Source: Streptomyces sp. NBC_01267 (lineage in GTDB: Bacteria > Actinomycetota > Actinomycetes > Streptomycetales > Streptomycetaceae). Taken from it: a DNA stretch of 64,000 nucleotides. This document shows, piece by piece, positions 40,933-49,339 of the stretch. Position 1 is the first letter of the stretch, and each line of letters opens with the position of its first letter. Below the pieces are notes generated by a model, which did not search any database, was not told the origin of the DNA, and saw only the letters and a list, made by a program, of their open reading frames with translations. Location: NCBI RefSeq assembly GCF_036241575.1, contig NZ_CP108455.1:4777501-4841500 (forward strand), written 5' to 3'. Made by a program: the position numbers and the translations under genes.

Positions 40933-42498
40933 GCCCGGGGGGCTCGGGTGTCCCGCCAGCTCCGTCTCCATCGCGGCCCTCAGCCGCAACGTCGAGACCA
41001 GCCGCTGGAACGCCTCCGACCAGTACCCCGCTGCTCCCGGCGACGCTCCCTCCGTCTCGTCCGGTATCGCGGTGAGCGCCACCAGCCGGGACGCTTCCGC
41101 AGGGTCCAGGCAGCGTTCTGCCAGACCCATCACCCCGCTGAAACTCCACGGGTAGCTCCCCGCGTCCCGTGCGATTTCCAGTGCGTCGACCACTGCCCGG
41201 CCCAGCGGCCCGGCCCAGGGGGTCTCGCAGACCCCCAGCAACTGGAACGCCTCGGACAGCCCGTGCCCGGCAACGAACTCCGCCACCCAGCGCGCCCGTT
41301 CCTCGTCCGGCAGTGTGGCCAGCAGTCGCGCGCGCTCGGCCAGTGATGTGGTTCCGGGCCCGGCGAGCAGTGCGCGGGACCACTCGGCGTCCTTCTGCCG
41401 CACCGCGGCGCGGCACCACGCGGCATGCAGTTCCTCGCTCCAGCCGTCGGCCACCGGCAGCGTGACGATCTCGTGAGGGGTACGGCCCCCGAGCCTGGTG
41501 GTCCAGACGGCGAGCGGAGTCGCCTCCACCAACTGCCCCAGCCACCAGGACCGTTCGCCCCGCCCCGCAGGGGGAACCGACGACACCCCGTCGCGCCGCA
41601 TCGCCGCATCGCACTCGTGCGGTGCCTCGACCGCTATCCGGGTCAGGCTCTCGGCCAGGTCCAGGCTGACGCAGGTCACCGCGCGCTCCGCCATCCGCCC
41701 GGCCAGCGCGGACCCGGGCAGTGCGGAGAGCAACTCGGCTGCGGTGGCGCGGACATTGCGGCTTCGGTCGGCCAGCGCCTGCTCCAGGAACGGCTCGTCC
41801 GTGGGCGTGAGCCCGGTGCGCAAGGAGTCGAGAAACATCAGCCGGTCCTCGGCCCGCTCCGTGGACCACGTGGCGGCGAGCAGCTCCCGCCCGGCCCCTG
41901 GCGCCTCGGCCCGTACCGCGGACAGCAGTGCGACCCGCTCGGCGAACAGGCCTTCCTGCCAGAGGTGTTGAACGGACCGGGCGTCCGTGGGCCGGGGCAG
42001 CACCGCACCGCCCGGCGCGCCGCGCAGTGCGAATCTCCACTCCGGGTTGAGCCCGGCGAGCCACAGCCCGCGCGGCCCCGCGAAGGCCAGCGCCTGTGGC
42101 CGCAGATCCGTACGCGCCCTGGCCGCGTCGAGCAACGCGTCCAGGAGCGGGGCCGGAGCGCGGTAGCCGTGCCGCGCCGCTGCCGCCAGCCACTGGGGCA
42201 GCAGTTCGGTGAGGTCCGGCGCCGCGCCGCGCCTGCCTCCCGAACCCGCGGGCCCCGACCGGTCGGCGAGCAGCTGGGCCAGCCTGTGCCGGGCGGGCAG
42301 GGGCGGCTCGGGTCTTGGATCGGGCGCGGAAGGGGCGGGCCGCGCACCGGCCGGTGCGGGAAGCAGGCCCGCCCGGCGCCGTACGGTGTGCAGCGCTGCC
42401 GCATCCAGAAGAGCGGGCGCACCGGCCGGCGGCGGACGCCGATCGGTGCCGAGCAGAGCCGACGCCACGAGCTCTTCCCAGGTGACGGTGCTGGTCAT
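40924..42498 (-). CDS. DUF5691-type protein of the MoxR/VWA-associated locus
   Basis: 524 residues, ATG with GGAGGGAACCG upstream. It has no signal peptide or membrane helix. The sequence starts MTSTVTWEELVASALLGTDR, as in proteins I associate with DUF5691. It is largely alpha-helical with HEAT-like character (DRSRNVRATAAELLSALPGS; SGVMGLAERCLDPAEASRLV). Such proteins are encoded next to SWIM-domain and MoxR-VWA genes, but their molecular role is unknown; a scaffold or substrate adaptor is plausible. It lies 92 bp downstream of the SWIM gene in the same direction, so it is probably in its operon. Confidence 0.8.
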   Translation of the reverse strand: MTSTVTWEELVASALLGTDRRPPPAGAPALLDAAALHTVRRRAGLLPAPAGARPAPSAPDPRPEPPLPARHRLAQLLADRSGPAGSGGRRGAAPDLTELLPQWLAAAARHGYRAPAPLLDALLDAARARTDLRPQALAFAGPRGLWLAGLNPEWRFALRGAPGGAVLPRPTDARSVQHLWQEGLFAERVALLSAVRAEAPGAGRELLAATWSTERAEDRLMFLDSLRTGLTPTDEPFLEQALADRSRNVRATAAELLSALPGSALAGRMAERAVTCVSLDLAESLTRIAVEAPHECDAAMRRDGVSSVPPAGRGERSWWLGQLVEATPLAVWTTRLGGRTPHEIVTLPVADGWSEELHAAWCRAAVRQKDAEWSRALLAGPGTTSLAERARLLATLPDEERARWVAEFVAGHGLSEAFQLLGVCETPWAGPLGRAVVDALEIARDAGSYPWSFSGVMGLAERCLDPAEASRLVALTAIPDETEGASPGAAGYWSEAFQRLVSTLRLRAAMETELAGHPSPPGTG

Positions 42499-42590
42499 CG
42501 GTTCCCTCCACGATTGGTTCGGATGCGGCTCTGCCGCCGGGTTCGACCCGGTCCAGGACATGTGTGGCCGGACAGGATCCGCCGCTACGT

Positions 42591-44012
42591 TCAGCTCACG
42601 GCCTGGTCCTGCCAGTGGCCGCCGCCCGTCAGCGGCACGGCGTCGCACGTGCCCGGGTCCCAGGCCGTGAGCGGGGTGAAGCCGCGATGGCCGCATTCGC
42701 CGAACACGGTCACGGGCCCCCCGCCCGAAAGCGCGACGAGCTTCCACAGCCCGGCCCGCGCGGACGCCTCCGGGGTGATGGGGAGTGCGAAGTCCCCCTC
42801 GGTATCGGCCAGTTGCCAGCCATTGGTGGTGTGCTCCCCGCCACCGTCCGCGCTGCTCCCCCCGGAGCCCGGTATCGGTACGACGGATCCGAGCGTCACC
42901 GGCCAGGCGCTCAGCCAGGGATCGTCCCGCAACGACTGCCCGTAGGCGGTGACGGCCTCGGTCGTCGACATGCCCACCGGCGGACCGCCGCCCTGCCCCG
43001 GCGGGGCGAACCGCTCTCCCAGCGAGACCCGCAACTGGCCCGCCCCCGGATACGGCGTCAGTTCCGCGTCCAGCGTCAGTCCCACCGGCAGGGCGATCCC
43101 CGGCGCCCTGCCCGCAGCGCCGAAGTCCAGCAGCTGCGCCGTTCGCCCGGACCGGCTGCCGAGCAGCCAGATCCGACGCGTGGTGAGTCTGCCGTCCGAG
43201 GAGTCGTGCTGGGAGAGCACCAACCACCGGTCCCGGACGGGCGGCCCCTGGGTGGTCGCGGGAAGCCCGATGCGCGTACGGACCGTCGCGGCCAGCGGCT
43301 CCGGCAGCTGCTCGCGGCCCAGCCAGGCCCGGTCCAGCAGATGCAGCATCGCGCACTCCTCCAGCAGCCGCACCGGCCAGCCGGGACCCGAAGCCGGTAT
43401 GACTCCCAACTCCCGCACCCGCCCGGCCAGTCCCGGCGCCTGCGCGTCCACCATGCGGGCCGCCGTCTCCTCCCACAGCCCGTACCCCGCCTGCTCCGCC
43501 CCGGCCAGACCGCCCCGCAGCAGGTCGTCGAGCCGCTGCTCCAGCTCTGTCGCGCCCGCGGTGACCCGGGCGGCCCGACGCTCCGCCCTGCGCCTGGCCG
43601 CCTCGGGGTCGGCCGGTTTCGCCGATGCCGGGGCCGAACTCCCCTCCTGAGCAGCTCGGTTCCGGCGCGCGTCGAGCCACTCGCCGGCCCACTCCGGCGG
43701 TGTCTCCGTCTCCGCCATCGCTCCGTCCCCGGAGGCCCAGAGCAGCAGCAGCCCCAGCGCGTGCTTGCACGGGAACTTCCGGCTCGGACAACTGCACGTG
43801 TACGCCACCCCGGCCGTGTCGACCACGGTCCGGTACGGCTGGGCCCCGCTTCCTCTGCACTGCCCCCACACGGCACCCGAGCCGCCCCCGAACCCCGCTT
43901 CCGACCATGGCTCGGCCGAGCCGCCCAGCCTGCTTCCCGCTCTGCGTGACGCTGCGTCAGGAGCCAGTGCCAGCACCTGATCCGCAGTCCAGCGCACCCC
44001 CTGCTGATTCAT
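42591..44012 (-). CDS. SWIM zinc-finger protein of the MoxR/VWA-associated locus
   Basis: 473 residues from ATG at 44012 (MNQQGVRWTADQVLALAPDA). The SWIM motif CSCPSRKFPCKHALGLLLLW (CxC...CxH, about residues 73-92) predicts a zinc-bound nucleic-acid- or protein-binding module. The following ~60 residues are charged and helical, and the C-terminal two-thirds are mixed alpha/beta with no recognised enzyme motif. The gene is divergent from the MoxR ATPase gene across a strong inverted repeat and is followed by the DUF5691 gene. In E. coli a SWIM protein (YehQ) is encoded with YehL/YehM/YehP, which I take as the analogous set. Confidence 0.87.
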   Translation of the reverse strand: MNQQGVRWTADQVLALAPDAASRRAGSRLGGSAEPWSEAGFGGGSGAVWGQCRGSGAQPYRTVVDTAGVAYTCSCPSRKFPCKHALGLLLLWASGDGAMAETETPPEWAGEWLDARRNRAAQEGSSAPASAKPADPEAARRRAERRAARVTAGATELEQRLDDLLRGGLAGAEQAGYGLWEETAARMVDAQAPGLAGRVRELGVIPASGPGWPVRLLEECAMLHLLDRAWLGREQLPEPLAATVRTRIGLPATTQGPPVRDRWLVLSQHDSSDGRLTTRRIWLLGSRSGRTAQLLDFGAAGRAPGIALPVGLTLDAELTPYPGAGQLRVSLGERFAPPGQGGGPPVGMSTTEAVTAYGQSLRDDPWLSAWPVTLGSVVPIPGSGGSSADGGGEHTTNGWQLADTEGDFALPITPEASARAGLWKLVALSGGGPVTVFGECGHRGFTPLTAWDPGTCDAVPLTGGGHWQDQAVS

Positions 44013-44032
44013 GGCTCCGAAGGTACGTGCCA

Positions 44033-44079
44033 CCACTGACAATCGGCTCCAACCTGCGGAAACGACCGATTGTCAGTGG
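44033..44079. promoter_or_regulatory. Divergent operator: 14-bp perfect inverted repeat
   Basis: CCACTGACAATCGG (44033-44046) and its exact reverse complement (44066-44079) flank 19 bp between the SWIM gene (starts 44012, minus) and the MoxR gene (starts 44140, plus). Each arm carries TTGTCA pointing outward. The symmetry suggests one regulator controlling both arms of the locus. The spacing is too wide for a terminator, and both neighbouring genes start here rather than end. Confidence 0.7.
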
Positions 44080-44139
44080 CATGGTGCACCGTGGAATCAC
44101 ATCCGGTCGAACGAGCTGGAACGATCTGGAGGGGGATCC

Positions 44140-45243
44140 ATGACCGCGCCCGAAAACACCGGAGCAGAGGTTCTGCGGCCGCACGCCGAAGTCGCCTTCG
44201 CCCACGAACTCACGGCACTCGCCGCCGCCGACGACCGCCCGCGCCCCGAGCGCTGGAAGCTCTCGCCGTGGGCCGTGGCCATGTATCTGCAGGGAGGCGC
44301 CCTGCCCGACGGCACGGTGATCACGCCGAAGTACGTCGGACCGCGCCGCATCGTCGAGGTCGCCGTCAGCACGCTCGCCACCGATCGCGCGCTGCTGCTG
44401 CTCGGCGTGCCCGGCACGGCCAAGACCTGGGTGTCCGAGCATCTCGCGGCGGCCGTGAGCGGTGACTCCACGCTGCTCGTCCAGGGCACCGCGGGCACCC
44501 CCGAGGAAGCGGTCAGGTACGGCTGGAACTACGCCCAGTTGCTCGCCCACGGCCCCAGCCGAGACGCCCTGGTCCCCAGCCCCGTCATGCGGGCCATGGC
44601 CGACGGGATGACCGCGCGGGTCGAGGAGCTGACGCGTATCCCCGCCGATGTCCAGGACACACTGATCACGATCCTGTCCGAGAAGACGCTGCCGATCCCC
44701 GAGCTCGGCCAGGAGACCCAGGCCGTCCGCGGGTTCAATCTGATCGCCACCGCCAATGACCGCGACCGCGGGGTCAACGAACTCTCCAGCGCGCTGCGCC
44801 GCCGCTTCAACACGGTCGTCCTGCCGCTGCCCGCCACGGCCGAAGCGGAGGTCGACATCGTCTCCCGGCGCGTCGACCAGATAGGGCGCTCGCTCGATCT
44901 GCCCGCCGCGCCCGAGGGCCTGGACGAGATCCGCCGGGTCGTCACGGTCTTCCGCGAGCTGCGCGGCGGAGTCACCGACGACGGCCGTACCAAGGTCAAG
45001 TCGCCGTCGGGGACGCTCTCCACGGCCGAGGCGATCTCGGTCGTCACCAACGGCCTCGCTCTGGCCGCGCACTTCGGCGACGGGGTGCTGCGCCCGGCCG
45101 ATGTGGCCGCCGGACTGCTCGGCGCGGTCGTGCGGGACCCGGCCGCCGACCGGGTGATCTGGCAGGAGTACCTGGAGACGGTGGTGCGGGAGCGGGACGG
45201 CTGGCAGGGCTTCTACCGGGCCTGCCGGGAGGTGTCGGTATGA
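44140..45243 (+). CDS. MoxR-family AAA+ ATPase (YehL-like)
   Basis: 367 residues, ATG after GGAGGGGG. Walker A is LLGVPGTAKTW (about residues 87-97). The Walker B region reads ARVEELTRIPADVQD, with Glu-Glu in place of Asp-Glu, which I believe is typical of the YehL branch. Sensor 1 is FNLIATANDRDRGVNEL, followed by arginine-finger candidates in ALRRRF. The C-terminal helical lid ends REVSV. MoxR ATPases act as chaperone-like remodellers that work with VWA proteins to insert cofactors or assemble complexes. It overlaps the DUF5682 gene by 4 bp, and the VWA gene follows in the same operon. Confidence 0.92.
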   Translation: MTAPENTGAEVLRPHAEVAFAHELTALAAADDRPRPERWKLSPWAVAMYLQGGALPDGTVITPKYVGPRRIVEVAVSTLATDRALLLLGVPGTAKTWVSEHLAAAVSGDSTLLVQGTAGTPEEAVRYGWNYAQLLAHGPSRDALVPSPVMRAMADGMTARVEELTRIPADVQDTLITILSEKTLPIPELGQETQAVRGFNLIATANDRDRGVNELSSALRRRFNTVVLPLPATAEAEVDIVSRRVDQIGRSLDLPAAPEGLDEIRRVVTVFRELRGGVTDDGRTKVKSPSGTLSTAEAISVVTNGLALAAHFGDGVLRPADVAAGLLGAVVRDPAADRVIWQEYLETVVRERDGWQGFYRACREVSV

Positions 45244-47753
45244 CGGCACCCCCGGCGACAGCACCCCCGGCGACAGCACCCCCGGCGCCGGCCCGAGCGC
45301 CCGGCCCGGCGGCCGGGCCGCTGCTGCTCGGCGTGCGCCACCACGGCCCGGGGTCGGCCCGTGCGGTGCGGGCCGCGCTGGACGCCGCGGCGCCGCAGGC
45401 CGTACTGATCGAAGGGCCGCCCGAGGGCGACGCGTTGCTGCCGCTCGCGGCGGATCCGGGGATGAAACCTCCGGTCGCCCTGCTCGCCCATGTCGTGGAC
45501 GACCCGGGCCGGGCGGCGTTCTGGCCGCTCGCGGAATTCTCGCCGGAATGGGTGGCGATCCGCTGGGCGCTCCGGCGCGGGGTGCCTGTTCGGTTCATCG
45601 ATCTGCCCGCCGCCCACTCGCTCGCGATGACCGAGGAAGAGTGCGAAGGACCCGACGACGCGGCTGCGGTACGGGTCGATCCGATCGGGGTTCTGGCCTC
45701 GACCGCCGGATACGAGGACGCCGAGCGCTGGTGGGAGGACGTCGTCGAGCACCGGGGCCCCGGGACGGCGGACGCGCTCGCTCCGTTCGCCGCGCTCGGC
45801 GAAGCCATGGGGGCGCTGCGGGACACGTACGGCGACGGCGGATTCCCCCGTGATCTCATCCGCGAGGCCCATATGCGCATCCAACTGCGCGCGGCCCGAA
45901 GGGAGTTCGCCGACTCGGTGGCCGTGGTCTGTGGAGCCTGGCATGTCCCCGCACTGGCGGCTAGGACGACGGTCACCGCCGACCGCGCCCTGCTCAAGGG
46001 GCTCCCCAAGGTGAAGACCGAGATGACCTGGGTGCCCTGGACGCACCGCAGGCTCGCCCGGCGCAGTGGCTACGGCGCCGGCATCGAATCACCCGGGTGG
46101 TATGCCCATCTGTTCGGCGCGGACGACCGCCCCGTGGAGCGCTGGATGACGAAGGCCGCACGGCTGCTGCGGGACGAGGACCGGATGGTCTCCTCGGCCC
46201 ATGTCATCGAGGCGGTCCGGCTCGCCGGGACCCTCGCCACTCTGCGCGGACGCCCGCTTCCCGGGCTCGCCGAGACGACCGACGCGGTGCGGGCGGTGAT
46301 GTGCGAGGGCTCCGACGTACCGCTCGCGCTCGTCCAGGACCGGCTGGTGGTCGGTGAGGTGCTCGGGGAGGTCCCGGACACCGCCCCGGCCGTACCGCTC
46401 CAGCGTGACCTGACCCGCACACAGCGCGCGCTGCGGTTCCAGCCGGAGGCGACGGAGCGGGAGGCGGACCTCGATCTGCGCAAGCAGACCGACGCCGCAC
46501 GGTCCCGGCTGCTGCACCGGCTGCGGCTCCTCGGGGTCGGCTGGGGGGAGCCGGCCGACGGACGGGGGAGTACGGGCACCTTCCGGGAGAGCTGGCGGCT
46601 GCGCTGGGAGCCGGAGCTCTCCGTGCGGGTCGCGGAGGCCGGGATGTGGGGGACGACGGTGCTCTCCGCGGCCACCGCGAAAGCCGCGGCGCAGGCCGTG
46701 TCGGCCACCGTGCTCGGCGAGGTCACCGCCCTCGCCGAGCAGTGCCTGCTGGCCGAACTGCCGGACGCGCTCCCGGTGGTGATGCGGGCGCTCGCCGACC
46801 GTGCCGCGCTGGACACGGACGTGGGTCACCTCGCGCAGGCGCTGCCCGCCCTGGCCCGTTCCCTGCGGTACGGCGATGTGCGGTCCACGGACACCACGGC
46901 GCTCGGTGAGGTGGCGTCCGGGATCGCGGAGCGGATCTGTGTCGGGCTGCCCCCGGCCTGTACGGGGCTCGACGCGGACGGTGCCGGCGAGAGACGCGGA
47001 CAACTGGACGGTGTCCACACCGCGATCGGTCTCCTGCCGGACACCGGACTGCGCGACCGATGGGCCGGTGTGCTGCGCGGACTGGCCGGCCGGGACCCGG
47101 TCGCCGGGCTGATCCGCGGGCGGGCCGTGCGTCTCCTCCTCGACGACGGACGGCTCGCCGAGGACGAGGCGGCCCTGCTCATGGGCCTCGCCCTGTCGCC
47201 GGGCGCGCTGCCCGCCGACGCGGCGGCCTGGATCGAGGGCTTCGTCGGCGGGGTCTCCGGGGGAGGCATGCTCCTGGTCCACGACGAGCGGCTGCTCGGG
47301 CTGGTCGATGCCTGGCTGGCCGGTGTGCCGCCGGACGCGTTCACCGGCGTACTGCCGCTGCTGCGCCGTACCTTCTCGGCGTATGAGCCGGGCGTACGCC
47401 GCACCCTCGGCGAGCTGGTCCGGCGCGGCACCGGGGCCGGCCGGGGGACGGCCCGTACACCGGAGGCGGCAGCGCCGGGGTTCGGTACCGGGCTCGACAC
47501 GGAGCGCGCGGACGCGGTGCTTCCGGTCCTGCGGCTGCTCCTCGGGCACGGCGACCCCGACAGGCACGGCCCCGACAGGCGCGACCCGGGCGGAAGAACC
47601 CCGGGCGGCGGAAGAACCCCGGGCGGCGGAAGAACCGCGGGCGGCGGAGGAACCGCGGGCGGCGGAGGGATCCCGGGCAGAAGGGGCCCTGAGGGAACCG
47701 GTCCTGCGGGCACCGGTCCGTACGACAACGGCCTGATGGGGGTGGCGGGATGA
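45240..47753 (+). CDS. DUF5682-family protein of the MoxR/VWA operon (YehM-like)
   Basis: 837 residues, ATGA overlap with the MoxR gene. A short TAPPATAPPATAPP repeat precedes the conserved start LLLGVRHHGPGSARAVRAAL and VLIEGPPEGDALLPL (about 28-70), which recalls ChaN/TraB-like folds with conserved His and Glu. Further conserved-looking parts are WVAIRWALRRGVPVRFIDLP and AVVCGAWHVPAL. The C-terminal half is helical. The last ~60 residues are a Gly/Arg/Thr repeat (GGGRTPGGGRTAGGGG) coded by tandem DNA repeats. The enzymatic activity is unknown. Confidence 0.87.
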   Translation: MTAPPATAPPATAPPAPARAPGPAAGPLLLGVRHHGPGSARAVRAALDAAAPQAVLIEGPPEGDALLPLAADPGMKPPVALLAHVVDDPGRAAFWPLAEFSPEWVAIRWALRRGVPVRFIDLPAAHSLAMTEEECEGPDDAAAVRVDPIGVLASTAGYEDAERWWEDVVEHRGPGTADALAPFAALGEAMGALRDTYGDGGFPRDLIREAHMRIQLRAARREFADSVAVVCGAWHVPALAARTTVTADRALLKGLPKVKTEMTWVPWTHRRLARRSGYGAGIESPGWYAHLFGADDRPVERWMTKAARLLRDEDRMVSSAHVIEAVRLAGTLATLRGRPLPGLAETTDAVRAVMCEGSDVPLALVQDRLVVGEVLGEVPDTAPAVPLQRDLTRTQRALRFQPEATEREADLDLRKQTDAARSRLLHRLRLLGVGWGEPADGRGSTGTFRESWRLRWEPELSVRVAEAGMWGTTVLSAATAKAAAQAVSATVLGEVTALAEQCLLAELPDALPVVMRALADRAALDTDVGHLAQALPALARSLRYGDVRSTDTTALGEVASGIAERICVGLPPACTGLDADGAGERRGQLDGVHTAIGLLPDTGLRDRWAGVLRGLAGRDPVAGLIRGRAVRLLLDDGRLAEDEAALLMGLALSPGALPADAAAWIEGFVGGVSGGGMLLVHDERLLGLVDAWLAGVPPDAFTGVLPLLRRTFSAYEPGVRRTLGELVRRGTGAGRGTARTPEAAAPGFGTGLDTERADAVLPVLRLLLGHGDPDRHGPDRRDPGGRTPGGGRTPGGGRTAGGGGTAGGGGIPGRRGPEGTGPAGTGPYDNGLMGVAG
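47580..47680 (+). repeat. Coding tandem repeats in the tail of the DUF5682 gene
   Basis: About five 18-bp units of the type CCGGGCGGCGGAAGAACC encode a Gly-Gly-Gly-Arg-Thr-Pro tail. The block ends 70 bp before the stop codon. Confidence 0.8.
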
Positions 47754-48922
47754 ACACGGCGGACGAACGGCTGCGGCGCTGGCGGCTGGTGCTCGGGGGT
47801 GACGCGGCGGAGGGCACCGGCGTCTCGCTCGACGGGCGGGACGCGGCGATGGACGCAGCACTGGGCGCGCTGTACGGCGGCGGGCGCAAGGGCAACGGCC
47901 GCAAGGGCGCCGGACGCGGTGGCGACCGCACGGCCGGGCTCGGCGCGTCCGCGCCGTCCGTCGCGCGCTGGCTGGGCGACATCCGTGCGTACTTCCCGGC
48001 CTCCGTCGTCCAGGTGATGCAACGCGACGCCATCGAACGGCTGGGACTTTCGGCGCTGTTGCTGGAGCCGGAGATGCTGGAGGCGGTCGAGGCGGACGTC
48101 CACCTCGTCGGGACGCTGCTCTCGCTCAACAAGGCGATGCCCGAGACGACCAGGGAGACGGCTCGCGCCGTTGTCCGCAAGGTGGTCGAGGACCTGGAGA
48201 AGCGGCTCGCCACACGGACGCGGGCCACGCTCACCGGGGCGCTGGACCGTTCGGCCAGGATCAGCAGGCCGCGCCACCGGGACATCGACTGGAACCGCAC
48301 CGTCCGCGCCAACCTGAAGAACTACCTACCGGAGCACCGCACCGTCGTTCCGGAACGGCTCGTCGGGTACGGCCACGCCTCGCAGTCCGTGAAGAAGGAA
48401 GTCGTCCTCTGCATCGACCAGTCGGGATCGATGGCGGCCTCCGTCGTCTACGCCTCGGTGTTCGGCGCGGTCCTCGCCTCGATGCGGTCCCTCGCGACGC
48501 GGCTCGTCGTCTTCGACACGGCCGTGGTCGATCTCACGGACCAGCTCGACGACCCGGTGGACGTTCTCTTCGCGACCCAGCTGGGTGGCGGCACCGACAT
48601 CAACAGGGCGCTCGCGTACTGCCAGTCGCAGATCACCCGCCCCGCCGACACCGTCGTCGTACTGATCAGCGATCTCTACGAGGGAGGCATACGCGACGAG
48701 ATGCTCAAGCGGGTGGCGGCGATGAAGGCATCGGGTGTGCAGTTCGTGGCGCTGCTCGCGCTGTCCGACGAGGGGACACCCGCCTACGACCACGACCACG
48801 CGGCGGCCCTCGCGGCCCTGGGCGTACCGGCGTTCGCCTGCACACCGGACCACTTTCCAGAAGTGATGGCGGCAGCGGTGGAGAAGAGACCCCTGCCTCC
48901 GAGCCCGGACCGTACGGCCTGA
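47750..48922 (+). CDS. VWA-domain protein of the MoxR/DUF5682 operon (YehP-like)
   Basis: 390 residues in ATGA overlap with the DUF5682 gene. The N-terminal ~190 residues are helical with a GGGRKGNGRKGAGRGG basic loop. The VWA domain (about 200-375) carries an intact MIDAS: DQSGSM (about 225), Thr in GGGTDINRAL and Asp in LISDLYEGG. VWA proteins of MoxR systems bind the ATPase and present metal-dependent contacts to clients. This is the last gene of the plus-strand arm. No strong terminator is apparent before the sucC promoter region. Confidence 0.92.
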   Translation: MNTADERLRRWRLVLGGDAAEGTGVSLDGRDAAMDAALGALYGGGRKGNGRKGAGRGGDRTAGLGASAPSVARWLGDIRAYFPASVVQVMQRDAIERLGLSALLLEPEMLEAVEADVHLVGTLLSLNKAMPETTRETARAVVRKVVEDLEKRLATRTRATLTGALDRSARISRPRHRDIDWNRTVRANLKNYLPEHRTVVPERLVGYGHASQSVKKEVVLCIDQSGSMAASVVYASVFGAVLASMRSLATRLVVFDTAVVDLTDQLDDPVDVLFATQLGGGTDINRALAYCQSQITRPADTVVVLISDLYEGGIRDEMLKRVAAMKASGVQFVALLALSDEGTPAYDHDHAAALAALGVPAFACTPDHFPEVMAAAVEKRPLPPSPDRTA

Positions 48923-49339
48923 GGGGCCTGAAGCGCGTGAACCCGTGGTACCGGACACGCCGTGAACGGGTCCGCGTCAACTGTGTCGTCGGTCACCCCG
49001 GACCGTCCGGCCGACCCCCTCACCACCCGGCCTCGGCGCGCCCACCGAAGGTCCACAGGGTGCATCGGCGCAGCTCACCGGGGGGTTCCCGGCCACCGGG
49101 CCGACGTCCGGTTCGGGTGGGTGAGTTGTGACAGTAATCACCGCGCAGGTGTGATCTGCGATTTAGGGACCTAGCGCCCACGGGGATAACCTGCGAGACG
49201 GACATGCCGCGTACTCGGACACCGTCTACGCCTCCCTAGTGACAGCGCAGTCACGTTGCCCTTCGCGGCACGCCCACGCAGACAAGGAACCGCGATCACT
49301 ACTGCGACGACGATTTAAAGCAAAGGGAGACGGACGCGC
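48923..49339 (+). promoter_or_regulatory. sucCD upstream region
   Basis: A 417-bp interval without coding signal. It contains a Crp-like palindrome (49127-49142), a TAACCT -10-like box (49187-49192) and, further down, the GGGAGA ribosome-binding site of sucC. Confidence 0.5.
49127..49142. promoter_or_regulatory. Crp-like binding site upstream of sucCD
   Basis: TGTGA-CAGTAA-TCACC matches the TGTGA-N6-TCACA consensus of Crp-family regulators except for the last base. It sits about 200 bp before the sucC start codon and ~45 bp upstream of a possible -10 box. Confidence 0.55.

Noticed and set aside
40924..43908. Single ~994-codon minus-strand gene covering DUF5691 and part of the SWIM gene
   Set aside because: The upper part is an antisense/alternative-frame shadow of the SWIM gene. 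A good ribosome-binding site and conserved start are at 42498.
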